Shown in pieces: positions 1 through 7,465 of a stretch of 34,684 nt of DNA. The translations under genes and the position numbers were made by a program. The stretch lies in assembly GCA_949285915.1 (NCBI GenBank), contig CASDZW010000018.1:1-34684 (forward strand), written 5' to 3'. Origin of the DNA: an uncultured Collinsella sp. GTDB taxonomy: Bacteria > Actinomycetota > Coriobacteriia > Coriobacteriales > Coriobacteriaceae. Below the pieces are notes generated by a model. The model saw only the letters and a program-made list of their open reading frames with translations. It did not search any database and was not told the DNA's origin. Within the stretch, counting starts at the first letter, position 1; each line of letters starts with the position of its first letter.

Positions 1-404
1 CCTGCGTTCCGCATTGGAGGTGGTGATCTCGCTGTCGCTCAGATGCAGGCTCCCCGAATAGGAAAGCTGCGTAAATACGGTATCCAGCACCGTATCGTCG
101 CTCAGATGCGGTATGGTGACGCGGATCGTATAGTCGTTCTCTTTCACGACGGAGGCGTTCACGAAGCCCATCTGTTCGTAACGGTACGAAAGCGCCGCAT
201 ATGCCTTGTCAAACTCGCTTGAAAATTCTTCGGTCACCTGCTGCGTGTCCGCATCATAGATCTCGTTAGAGAGATAGATGCCCTTGTACTGTGTGTAATC
301 CGCCTGCGTCTCATCGTCTTCGATCGCATAGTCGCTTGCGGACATCACGCCTTCCGGATAGTAGACCGTCGTATAACCGCCGCCGAGGTCGGTACCGAGG
401 TCCC
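1..404 (-). CDS. SecD-like protein translocase fragment (open at window edge)
   Basis: The reading frame that begins as seryl-tRNA synthetase at 837 continues without a stop to base 1, but from about 396 downwards the protein no longer resembles SerRS. It starts with GTDLGGG, like the LGLDLQGG motif after the first SecD membrane helix. It ends with a stretch like the SecD P1 base: ALSYRYEQMGF, then YTIRVTIPHLSDD, then SYSGSLHLSD, matching 'N..R...LGV', 'IRVQLPGV.D' and 'A.L.F.D'. SecD helps drive Sec-dependent export at the membrane. Codons here (TAT, GAA, CCG, TCC) are less GC-biased than in the rest of the window, so this piece looks foreign. The boundary is uncertain because GACCTCGG is repeated across the join. 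Family assignment is by motif reading only. Confidence 0.55.
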
Positions 405-837
405 AGTGCGCCTTGGCCTCGAATCCCTCGGCCGCAAAATCACGCGGGGTACCCCAGCGGCGACGCTCGGGGTTCTCGGACTCGTCCACACCCACGGGCG
501 TAGCGTCGCAGGGGATGTTGGGCAGATGGGCCATGAAGTCGTTAAGCTCAGCCTCAAGAGCGGTGCGGCGCTCGGCAAGCCCCTCGATCTTCTCGTTCAC
601 CTCGCGGACGGCCTCCTTGGCGGCCTCCGCCTCGTCGCGCTTGCCCTCGCGCATGAGGGCGCCGATCTTCTTCGACTCGGCATTGCGCGTGGCCTGCAGC
701 TCCTCGACCTCGGTAATAACGGAGCGGCGCTCATCGTCGAGGGCAAAGAAGCGCTCGCGATCCCACGAGGTCTGTCGATCGGCCATGGCCTTGTCGACGG
801 CATCGGGCGTCTCGCGGACAAATTTGATATCGAGCAT
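385..837 (-). CDS. serS: Seryl-tRNA synthetase, N-terminal part only
   Basis: SerRS charges tRNA-Ser with serine in the cytoplasm. The ATG at 837 follows a GGAGG-like site (rc of 841-848). The first ~150 residues read as a typical SerRS N-terminus: MLDIKFVRETPDAV, a long charged coiled-coil arm (about residues 30-110), then LPNIPCDATPVGVDESEN and finally HWDLGT, the start of the catalytic domain. A normal SerRS is about 420-430 residues. Here the similarity stops at about residue 149 and the frame continues as SecD-like sequence, so the catalytic motifs are missing. Codon use in this part matches the rest of the window. SerRS is essential, so an intact copy should exist in the organism; the truncation is probably an assembly join rather than biology. 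Confidence 0.85.
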
Positions 838-965
838 GGTTCCTCCCGGTCGTATGCTCCTGTTTCTCAATCACTACTTGCACGGCCCTTGCGTCCGTGG
901 CACTTTGGCAAGTATATACTTATTGCATCCAGACCCCTAGGGAGAAGGCGAGAAGCAAACAAGTC
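838..965. promoter_or_regulatory. Divergent promoter region, serS / small membrane protein
   Basis: This gap separates two genes read away from each other. It contains a perfect 12-bp palindrome, AAGTATATACTT, near 910-921, which gives a TATACT -10-like hexamer on both strands. No convincing -35 box and no T-box-like leader were seen. Confidence 0.35.
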
Positions 966-1136
966 ATGGACGGTATTTTTACCTTTCTTTTCAACACCCG
1001 CGCCGGTTTGGCGGTGCTGTTCTTTGGCGGCATCGCTGTTATCGGCATCATTGCATTTGTAACCGAGAAGCGTACGCACAAGATGTACGTGGACCGTGGA
1101 CCGGCGAGCGAAGACGAGGACGGTTGGATCCTCTAG
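966..1136 (+). CDS. Small single-pass membrane protein, 56 aa
   Basis: I do not recognise the family. The chosen ATG at 966 gives a 56-residue protein: a short start (MDGIFTFLFNTR), one hydrophobic helix at about residues 13-33 (GLAVLFFGGIAVIGIIAFV), then a basic stretch (TEKRTHK) and an acidic tail ending DEDGWIL. The charge pattern predicts the tail in the cytoplasm. A longer in-frame ATG at 897 exists, but the added residues look non-coding. A GGGAGAAGG stretch lies about 15 bases upstream, somewhat far for a ribosome site. The gene lies divergent from serS and just before the next unrecognised membrane protein on the same strand. Support is the TM/charge pattern and codon use. Confidence 0.6.
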   Translation: MDGIFTFLFNTRAGLAVLFFGGIAVIGIIAFVTEKRTHKMYVDRGPASEDEDGWIL

Positions 1137-1195
1137 CGCCAATCATCAGGTGCGCCCGCGCATAAGGAGCCTCAGGCATTCGGGAAGGTGATCAC

Positions 1196-2320
1196 ATGGC
1201 TTGGAAGCCGCGTACACCAGAACGCGAACCGAACATCGACCCCTTTAACGCCCCTGATCCCATTATGCCGGGTGGCGAGCCCGATTTTGAGCCGCCGCGC
1301 GAACGCCCCGATGCCGACGACGGCATCGGCAGGATGGTTCGGCGCAACGAGCGCAAAGAACCCGGTCACGGCAAGCATCGTCCGCAGCGCACTTGGCGCT
1401 CCTCGGACAGCGCGCAGAGCCCTGCCGAAAGCGGCCCTGTCTCCCCCATTCAGGAAGATGAGGACGGGGCGCGCCGCGCGCAAAGCAAACAGCGAGACCC
1501 AGAGAGCAGTTCAAACGTCTGGTGGGCACGCAAGGCCGCTAAGCGTCGTTCTGGCGATGGCTCCGGCTGGAAGAAGCGCTCCTCCCGCCTCGGCTGCCTT
1601 ATCGCCTTCATCTTTATGCTGGCCTTTTCCGGCATAGTGAGCACGCTTTTTGAGAGCTGCTCCAGCTGCGTGGACTCCGTCTTTTTTGACGATACCTACG
1701 AAGACGACTACGACGATACGTATTACGACTACGGCTCTGACGCCTATTGGCTTGCGCAAGACGACCTGAAGGCAGCAACCGAAGAGGTAACTGTCTCTGC
1801 GCTTGAAGCGGCACGCGAGGGTGACGTCACCTACCGCGAGATTGTCGCGTCGGCATTCGCCGATGCGTTCACAAAAGCCTCGGGCGTTGAGCCAGAGAGC
1901 ATCGGCCTCGATACGCTCGAAATCTCAGAGCTCATACTCTCCAACATCACCTATGACATTGACTCGATATACGCCTTTGGAGATGCGACCGAGGACGGCT
2001 TCATCTTTAGCTGCTCGTCGTATTTTGACTTCACCATCCCCTCCGCTCGGGACCTCGGCTATCAAGTGGGTGGATTTGCCTTAGGGCTCGTGCCCGACGC
2101 GTCGGCCAGCCCATCGCTTTCGGTCGATGATCAGCTTGCCGTCAAGGCCTACGTTGAGCAGGAGCTCGAGCACGCAGAGGTTTTTGAAAACTACAGCTCC
2201 ATGGAGTTCGCCGCCACGGCAGATGCCGAGGGTGCGATCCTCGAGGGCCCCGTCCTCGACTCGGAAGACTGGCTCGACAACTTTGCGGGCATGGTGGGCG
2301 CCTACGACTACCTCGACTGA
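1196..2320 (+). CDS. Unrecognised membrane-anchored protein with disordered N-terminus, 374 aa
   Basis: No family recognised. Residues 1-130 are polar, proline-rich and charged, so probably disordered and cytoplasmic, ending in a basic run (KKRSSR). One hydrophobic helix follows at about 132-152. Next comes a Cys-containing motif (ESCSSC, ~153-158), then a very acidic Tyr/Asp-rich linker (about 165-185), and a ~180-residue domain outside the membrane by the positive-inside rule. The two nearby Cys residues could form a disulphide or a metal site; this is speculation. The ATG has a clear GGAAGGTG site 6 bases upstream. The last 13 bases overlap the end of bioY on the opposite strand, so the two genes converge. 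Confidence 0.75.
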   Translation: MAWKPRTPEREPNIDPFNAPDPIMPGGEPDFEPPRERPDADDGIGRMVRRNERKEPGHGKHRPQRTWRSSDSAQSPAESGPVSPIQEDEDGARRAQSKQRDPESSSNVWWARKAAKRRSGDGSGWKKRSSRLGCLIAFIFMLAFSGIVSTLFESCSSCVDSVFFDDTYEDDYDDTYYDYGSDAYWLAQDDLKAATEEVTVSALEAAREGDVTYREIVASAFADAFTKASGVEPESIGLDTLEISELILSNITYDIDSIYAFGDATEDGFIFSCSSYFDFTIPSARDLGYQVGGFALGLVPDASASPSLSVDDQLAVKAYVEQELEHAEVFENYSSMEFAATADAEGAILEGPVLDSEDWLDNFAGMVGAYDYLD

Positions 2321-2844
2321 GCAGGGGCGGGAAGCGCCCGAGCGACCGCACGCGCAAGGACGGTGCCGACGGACATCTTGACGATATCGGGCACAATAAA
2401 CGGCAACACTGCTGCGGCGAGGGCTGCGGGCAACGCCATGCTGCCAACGATCATGAGCTGAGCGGTGCCAAACGTGTAGGAGATAGCCAGAAGTGCCGCG
2501 CGCGAGAGCACCTCGCGCACAGGCTCGGGCAGGCCCTTGATGCGGCTAACGGCACCTGCGGCAACCATACCGACAAGAAAGCCCCAAAGAAACCCTCCCG
2601 TGGGCCCGACGATGACGCCGAGGCCGCCCATCATGTTGGAGAAGACGGGCAGGCCCGCAATGCCAAGCACCAAGTAGACGGCAACGGTCATGACCGCGTC
2701 GCGCGGAGCGAGGACGCCCGGCAACATGGCAAGCACCATCGTCTGCAGCGTGAAGGGAACGGGCCCTAAGGGAATGCTCACCCAAGCGCTCACGGCAAGG
2801 AGCGCGCAGCAAAGCCCGCACCGGGCGATTCGCTGAGATGACAC
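2308..2844 (-). CDS. bioY: BioY biotin transporter substrate-binding subunit
   Basis: BioY is the membrane S-component that binds biotin, alone or with the ECF energising module (EcfA/EcfA'/EcfT). At 178 residues it has the family size. It has about six hydrophobic segments and BioY features: IPLGPVPFTLQT near the N-terminus (the conserved 'PVPiTlQtl' motif), VYLVLGIAGLPVF, and GPTGGFLWGF. It starts with GTG at 2844, only 6 bases after the stop of the upstream SPFH gene, so the two are probably co-transcribed. No ecf genes are in the window, so it would use a shared ECF module encoded elsewhere or act alone. No biotin operator was recognised. Confidence 0.9.
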   Translation of the reverse strand: MSSQRIARCGLCCALLAVSAWVSIPLGPVPFTLQTMVLAMLPGVLAPRDAVMTVAVYLVLGIAGLPVFSNMMGGLGVIVGPTGGFLWGFLVGMVAAGAVSRIKGLPEPVREVLSRAALLAISYTFGTAQLMIVGSMALPAALAAAVLPFIVPDIVKMSVGTVLARAVARALPAPAQSR

Positions 2845-2850
2845 AGGCGC

Positions 2851-3804
2851 TTACGCCTCCGGGGCCGCAGGCGGGACTTTGCCCTGCTCGTCGGCCTCGC
2901 CCGCCGTGAGCATCTGCTCGAACATAGAGGCAGAGGTCTTGAAGTCGGCAGGAAGCACCACGGTGGAGCTCTTACCGGTCCGCGCGAACTCGGTCATCAT
3001 CTCGCTCCACTGCGTGAACATGAAGAGCTGGTTGGCCTCGTCGTTGGAGACGCCGGTCTCCTGGATGGTCTCGAGCGAGTCCTTGATGCCGACGGCGATG
3101 GCCTTGCGCTGGTTGGCGATACCCTCGCCCGCCTTCTCCATGGCCTCGGCCTCGGCACGTGCCTCGGTGACGCGACGGATACGGTCCGCCTCGGCGAGGT
3201 CCTGGGCCGCCGCTTTGGTACGCTGGGCGGCGTTGATCTGGTTCATGGAGTCCTCGACCTCGGCGGGCAGCGCGATGCGCGTAATGAGCGTCGACACGAG
3301 CGTGAAGCCGTAGGCGGCCATCTGCTCGGAAACAGTGGCGTTAACGTCCTTGGCGATGTCGTCCTTCTTGGCAAAGACCTCGTCAAGCGTGTAAACCGGG
3401 ATGGAGGAGCGCAGCGCGTCGGTAATGAAGTCGCGCATCTGGGCGACCGGCTGCTGCAGCATGTAGTAGCTCTTGTAGACACCGGAGTCCGCCGGGCCCG
3501 CACCCATGTCGTAGGAGACGTGGTACTGAGCGGAAACCTCGAGGCCGATGGTGACGTTGTCCTCGGTCTTGGCGTCGATATCGAAGCCGTTTTTCATCGT
3601 GCGGAGGGAGACGGTTGCGGCCTTGCGGTCGATAACGGGGATCTTTGCATGGAAGCCCGCGCCCACAATGCGATTGAACTTACCCAGCCGCTCGATAATG
3701 ACGGCATGCTGCTGCTTTACCACAAACAGCGTGTTGGCGAGAATGGCGATCACGATCGCCACGATGATGATGAGCCAGACCAGCCCGCCGATGATGCCAC
3801 TCAT
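2851..3804 (-). CDS. SPFH/Band 7 family membrane scaffold protein (stomatin-like)
   Basis: SPFH proteins form oligomeric membrane scaffolds linked to proteostasis and microdomains; the role of this one is unknown. The 317-residue protein has an N-terminal helix at about residues 5-26 (GLVWLIIIVAIVIAILAN). The Band 7 domain follows (QQHAVIIERLGKFNRIVGAGFHAKIPVIDR, then the IGLEVSAQYHV region). A coiled Ala/Glu-rich segment (QRTKAAAQDLAEADRIRRVTEARAEAEAMEKAGEG) precedes a variable tail. The ATG at 3804 has a strong AAGGAGG site. It precedes bioY with a 6-base gap. There is no NfeD partner beside it. Confidence 0.88.
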   Translation of the reverse strand: MSGIIGGLVWLIIIVAIVIAILANTLFVVKQQHAVIIERLGKFNRIVGAGFHAKIPVIDRKAATVSLRTMKNGFDIDAKTEDNVTIGLEVSAQYHVSYDMGAGPADSGVYKSYYMLQQPVAQMRDFITDALRSSIPVYTLDEVFAKKDDIAKDVNATVSEQMAAYGFTLVSTLITRIALPAEVEDSMNQINAAQRTKAAAQDLAEADRIRRVTEARAEAEAMEKAGEGIANQRKAIAVGIKDSLETIQETGVSNDEANQLFMFTQWSEMMTEFARTGKSSTVVLPADFKTSASMFEQMLTAGEADEQGKVPPAAPEA

Positions 3805-3969
3805 ACGAGACCTCCTTTAGGTCCGGAACAGATGGTCCAAGGATAGCAGGTTTGGGTCAAGGTTGCGTCATGGGCGGATGAGCGGCGCTGCATGCGGCGC
3901 ACGAACCCAGCAGACCGCCGCATCCTCGAGCCGTTGACCTTGGGATTTCGACCGTTTGCCGCCCGCCTC

Positions 3970-3998
3970 TTTTCAGAAGCGAAACGAATCGGCATAAT
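3970..3998 (+). promoter_or_regulatory. Probable ptsG promoter
   Basis: A CATAAT -10-like hexamer at 3993-3998 is preceded, 17 bases upstream, by TTTTCA at 3970-3975. It lies about 20 bases before the RAT element, the right place to transcribe the whole leader. Assigned by pattern only; the -35 match is weak. Confidence 0.45.
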
Positions 3999-4018
3999 GC
4001 ACTGCAATCGCATATGCA

Positions 4019-4048
4019 GGGTGTGTAACTGGTAGGCAGGCACTAACC
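4019..4048 (+). promoter_or_regulatory. RAT ribonucleic antiterminator target
   Basis: The 30-base stretch begins GGGTGTGTAACTG and ends GCAGGCACTAACC. This follows the RAT pattern bound by LicT/GlcT/SacY-type proteins (GG.T.GT.ACTG...GCAGGCA.AACC). Its 3' half overlaps the 5' arm of the terminator at 4040-4103, so protein binding to the RAT hairpin would prevent the terminator from forming. The likely binding protein is encoded just downstream of ptsG at 6488-7327. Confidence 0.85.
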
Positions 4049-4103
4049 TTCGGCTTTGGGGCGGCACGCACGTCGCTCGGCTGTCGTGGGTCGGTGCTTT
4101 TTT
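4040..4103 (+). terminator. Conditional leader terminator of ptsG
   Basis: The 5' arm GCACTAACC (4040-4048) pairs with GGTCGGTGC (4089-4097) with one wobble and one mismatch, followed by T6 (4098-4103). The overlap with the RAT element is the arrangement known for bgl/lic/ptsG antitermination. Without bound antiterminator, transcription should stop here, about 130 bases before the gene. Confidence 0.8.
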
Positions 4104-4232
4104 CATGCCGGCAGATTGCATCGTCCTGCACGCCATACAGCGCGCCCCTCCCCGAAAGCCTGCGACGTACCGCCCGGGAACCCCCGGGGAATACCTGCAC
4201 CCGCACGGGTGCTCGGACGCTAGGAGGCGTAT

Positions 4233-6392
4233 ATGAAGGACAAGATCTTTGGGATCCTTCAGCGCGTGGGGCGCTCGTTCATGCTCCCCATCGCGGTGCT
4301 GCCGGTAGCGGGCCTGCTCATGGGCCTCGGCAGCTCGTTTACCAACGAGACCACCCTTGCCACGTACAACCTGCTAGGCATCATGGGACCCGGCACCATC
4401 GCCTGGGACGTCTTCACGGTGCTCTCCGCGTGCGGCGGCGTCATCTTTGACAACCTGCCGCTCATCTTTGCCATCGGCGTGGCGATCGGCATGGCGCGCG
4501 CCGAGAAGGAGGTCGCGGCTCTCTCCGCGGGCGTGGCGTTTCTCGTTATGCATTCCGCCATCTCGGCCATGATCGACCTCACCGGCGGCGTGGAGCAGTT
4601 CATGGACGGCGCGACGGCGAGCGTCCTTGGCATCACGTCGCTCCAGATGGGCGCCTTTGGCGGCATCATCGTGGGCCTCGGCACCTCGGCGCTGCATAAC
4701 AGGTTCTACAAGATCCAGCTGCCGCAAGCGCTCTCGTTCTTCGGTGGGTCGCGCTTTGTACCCATCATCTCCACCGTGGTGTTCACCTTCGTGGGCATCG
4801 CCATGTTCTTCGTATGGCAGCCGGTCCAGACGGGCATCAACGCGCTCGGCTACGCGGTGGCAAGCGCCGGACCCGTCGGCGTGTTCCTGTTTGGCATGAT
4901 CAAGCGCCTGCTCATCCCCTTCGGTCTGCATCACGTCTTCTACCTGCCCTTCTGGCAGACCGCCGTCGGCGGCTCCATGGAGGTTGCCGGCCAGATGGTC
5001 TACGGCGCCCAGAACATCTTCTTCGCACAGCTGGCCGATCCCACCGTCACCCATTTCTCCACAGCCGGCACCTGGTGCTTCACCGGCGAGTTCGTGCTCT
5101 ACATCTTTGCGTTCCCGGGCGCGGCGCTCGCCATGTACCAGGCGGCCAGGCCCGAGCGCAAGAAAGTCGTCGGCGGCCTGCTGCTTTCCGCGGCACTGAC
5201 TTCCATGCTCACCGGTATCACCGAGCCGCTTGAGTTCTCCTTCCTGTTCGTCGCGCCGGTGCTCTTTGGCATCTCCACCGTGTTTGCGGGTCTCGCTTAC
5301 ATGCTGTGCTACCTGCTCAACATCACGGTCGGTCTCACCTTCTCGGGCGGCTTCCTCGATCTGTTCATGTTCGGCATCCTGCAGGGCAACGACAAGACGA
5401 GCTGGCTGCTCATCATCCCGCTGGGCATCGCGTTCTTTGCCGTGTACTACCTGCTGTTCACGTTCCTGATCAAGAAGTTCAACTTCGCAACGCCCGGCCG
5501 CGAAGAGGGCGGCGCCGAGACCAAGCTCTACACCAAGGCCGACTACAACGCCCGCAAGGAGGGCGAGAAGACGAGCGCCACAGCCGACGCCCCCACGAGC
5601 GACGAGCGCTCCGCGCAGATCACGGCCGGCCTTGGAGGCGCCGCCAACATTCGCGACGTGGACTGCTGCGCCACCCGCCTGCGCGTGACGGTGCACGACG
5701 GCGACAAGGTGAACGAGGCCGAGCTCAAGGCCACGGGAGCCGCCGGCGTCATCCGCCGCGGCGAGGGCGTACAGGTGGTCTACGGGCCCCAGGTGAACGT
5801 CATCAAGACGAACCTCGAGGCGTACCTGGCAGCGCTGCCCGCAGCCGACGGCGCCGCCGAACCCGAGGCAGCGACCAAAGCCGACTCCGAGCAGCCCGCC
5901 GAGGCGCAGGGGCCGCGCAAACCGGTGGCGACCGTCACGCTCGGCAGCCCGCTCACCGGCGAGGCGCTCTCCATCACCGCGTGCCCCGATGCGGTCTTTG
6001 CCCAGAAGATGATGGGCGACGGCGCCTGCGTGGTGCCCGCGACCGGCGAGCTCGTGGCGCCGTGCGACGCCAAGGTCGCCTTCGTGTTCGACACCAAACA
6101 CGCCGTGGGCCTCGAGCTGCCCGACGGCACGGGCATCCTCTGCCACGTGGGCATCGACACCGTCAAGCTGGGCGGCAAGGGCTTTACCGCATGCGTTGCC
6201 CAGGGCGATGAGGTCAAGCGCGGTGATACACTGTTGACGTTCGACCTCGACTACATCCGCGAGAACGCCCCGAGCATCTCCACCCCGGTTCTGGTGACCA
6301 CCACCGACGGCAAGCACGAGGTGCGCCAGCTGGCGTTTGGCCGAGTGAATCAGAGCGACGATCTGCTCGCCGTCGATATCTACGAGGCGTAA
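4233..6392 (+). CDS. ptsG: PTS glucose-type EIICBA permease
   Basis: This membrane permease imports and phosphorylates a hexose, most likely glucose, using phosphate from HPr. The 719 residues contain all three domains. EIIC covers about 1-420, with many helices and the GITEPLEFSF motif at ~328-337. EIIB covers about 458-535, with CATRLR and phospho-Cys479. EIIA covers about 565-715, with LCHVGIDTV and active His638, supported by His623. Linkers between domains are Ala/Glu-rich. The ATG has an AGGAGG site (rc not needed; TAGGAGGCG upstream). A RAT/terminator leader precedes it and a GlcT-like antiterminator follows. GamP/NagE-type substrates (GlcN, GlcNAc) cannot be excluded. Its EIIA domain could also serve the PTS permeases at 18.4-19.9 kb that lack one. 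Confidence 0.9.
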   Translation: MKDKIFGILQRVGRSFMLPIAVLPVAGLLMGLGSSFTNETTLATYNLLGIMGPGTIAWDVFTVLSACGGVIFDNLPLIFAIGVAIGMARAEKEVAALSAGVAFLVMHSAISAMIDLTGGVEQFMDGATASVLGITSLQMGAFGGIIVGLGTSALHNRFYKIQLPQALSFFGGSRFVPIISTVVFTFVGIAMFFVWQPVQTGINALGYAVASAGPVGVFLFGMIKRLLIPFGLHHVFYLPFWQTAVGGSMEVAGQMVYGAQNIFFAQLADPTVTHFSTAGTWCFTGEFVLYIFAFPGAALAMYQAARPERKKVVGGLLLSAALTSMLTGITEPLEFSFLFVAPVLFGISTVFAGLAYMLCYLLNITVGLTFSGGFLDLFMFGILQGNDKTSWLLIIPLGIAFFAVYYLLFTFLIKKFNFATPGREEGGAETKLYTKADYNARKEGEKTSATADAPTSDERSAQITAGLGGAANIRDVDCCATRLRVTVHDGDKVNEAELKATGAAGVIRRGEGVQVVYGPQVNVIKTNLEAYLAALPAADGAAEPEAATKADSEQPAEAQGPRKPVATVTLGSPLTGEALSITACPDAVFAQKMMGDGACVVPATGELVAPCDAKVAFVFDTKHAVGLELPDGTGILCHVGIDTVKLGGKGFTACVAQGDEVKRGDTLLTFDLDYIRENAPSISTPVLVTTTDGKHEVRQLAFGRVNQSDDLLAVDIYEA

Positions 6393-6487
6393 GGCAGATT
6401 CTGCTCGTTTTGCACTGTCGGTGGCCCCGCCCCGTCCGCTGCGGGGCCACCGCGCGCCCTTGCTTGCGCCCGTCCGAAAGGCTGCAC

Positions 6488-7327
6488 ATGTATCGCATCA
6501 CCAAACCGCTGAACCACAACGCCGTGCTCGCGTTCAACACCGACGATGAGCGGGAATACCTGGTGGTCGGGAAGGGCGTTGGCTTTGCGCGGAAGCCGGG
6601 CGAGCGCGTGGACAACTTGGGTGAGGCGGGGTCCGTCCAGCTGTATCTGCTCTCACAGCAAAACGGCAGCCGTGGGACGGCGCGCGACCTTGTTGAGCGC
6701 ATCGACCCCGTGGTGCTCGATGTCACGGAGGATATCTACGAGGACGCCTGCGCGACCTTTGGGCACGTGGACCAGAACATGCTGCTGCCGCTCGCGGACC
6801 ATCTTGCGTTTGCCGTGGAGCGTGTGCGTGGCGGCGGCGCGTTGAGTAACCCCTTAACCGAGGACATCCGGGCGCTCTTTCCCCGGGAGTTTGAGGTCGC
6901 CGACCGCGGCGTGCGCGACCTGGAAAACCGGTGCGGCATCGTCCTCGGCGACGACGAGACGGGACTTATCGCCCTGCACGTGCACTCCGCCCTCGATGCG
7001 AGCCATGTGGAGCAGGCGATGCAGGTCGCCCAGCTCACGCGCGCCTGCATCGATGCGGTGGAGCGGATCACCGGGGCCGAAATCGATGTGTCGTCTATGG
7101 ACTACAACCGGCTTATGACGCACGTGAAGTACATGGTGACGCGCATCCTGAACGAAGAGCGCCTCGCGATCGACGTGAATGCCGCCATCCAGTCAGGCGC
7201 GCCGGAGAGCTATCGCGCCGCGGCAGCCGTGTGCGCCGAGATGGAACGGATGCTGGGCACTGCGGTAAGCGAGCTCGAAGTCGGCTACCTTGCCATGCAC
7301 ATAGCGCGCGTCACCGGGGCCCGGTAA
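6488..7327 (+). CDS. LicT/GlcT-family transcriptional antiterminator
   Basis: This RNA-binding protein stabilises the RAT hairpin and lets transcription pass the leader terminator when PTS substrate is present. The 279 residues hold an N-terminal CAT RNA-binding domain (about 1-60, starting MYRITKPLNHNAVLAF, with VVGKGVGFARKPGE typical of the family). Two PRD domains follow: PRD1 with His in LADHLAF (H105) and LHVHSALD (H164/H166), and PRD2 with THVKYM (H212) and LAMHIARV (H271). PTS phosphorylation of these His residues usually sets activity. ATG 6488 has GAAAGG upstream; an earlier in-frame ATG at 6410 adds implausible residues. The position 95 bases after ptsG fits autogenous pathway control. 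GlcT is the likely orthologue. Confidence 0.9.
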   Translation: MYRITKPLNHNAVLAFNTDDEREYLVVGKGVGFARKPGERVDNLGEAGSVQLYLLSQQNGSRGTARDLVERIDPVVLDVTEDIYEDACATFGHVDQNMLLPLADHLAFAVERVRGGGALSNPLTEDIRALFPREFEVADRGVRDLENRCGIVLGDDETGLIALHVHSALDASHVEQAMQVAQLTRACIDAVERITGAEIDVSSMDYNRLMTHVKYMVTRILNEERLAIDVNAAIQSGAPESYRAAAAVCAEMERMLGTAVSELEVGYLAMHIARVTGAR

Positions 7328-7359
7328 GCCGGCGCCTCAAGGACCCTGGCGGCGCTGGC

Positions 7360-7419
7360 GAGGTCCCTCCGGATGCCATCCTCGGCGCTTCGCGCCTGCG
7401 AGGCGCCCGGAGGGACCTC
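7360..7419. terminator. Long hairpin between converging genes
   Basis: Perfect 13-bp arms, GAGGTCCCTCCGG (7360-7372) and CCGGAGGGACCTC (7407-7419), enclose a 34-base loop with its own partial pairing. It lies between the converging antiterminator and proC genes, so it is probably a bidirectional terminator. No long T-run follows on either strand. Confidence 0.55.
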
Positions 7420-7465
7420 CCCCGCCCCGAAGTGGCTTCCCTTTAACGCGCCTATTCGAAAAACG

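Larger units (their letters stand above)
3805..4232. other. 428-bp intergenic region holding the ptsG leader
   Basis: The left part (3805-3960) holds the divergent start of the SPFH gene and no gene that I can support. The right part is the ptsG promoter and antitermination leader, annotated separately. Small open frames here (for example on the minus strand at 3801-4136) have coding-unlike composition. Confidence 0.7.

Noticed and set aside
1-837. A natural SerRS-SecD fusion protein
   Set aside because: It would lose the catalytic domain of an essential enzyme, and codon use shifts at the joint; an assembly join is more likely.
3801-4136. A 111-codon minus-strand frame before ptsG
   Set aside because: It crosses the ptsG leader, has no ribosome site and no domain; the RAT/terminator explains the sequence better.
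4374-6317. A 647-codon open frame on the minus strand
   Set aside because: It is antisense to ptsG and rich in Gly/His/Asp/Arg low-complexity sequence; the ptsG domains are complete on the plus strand.
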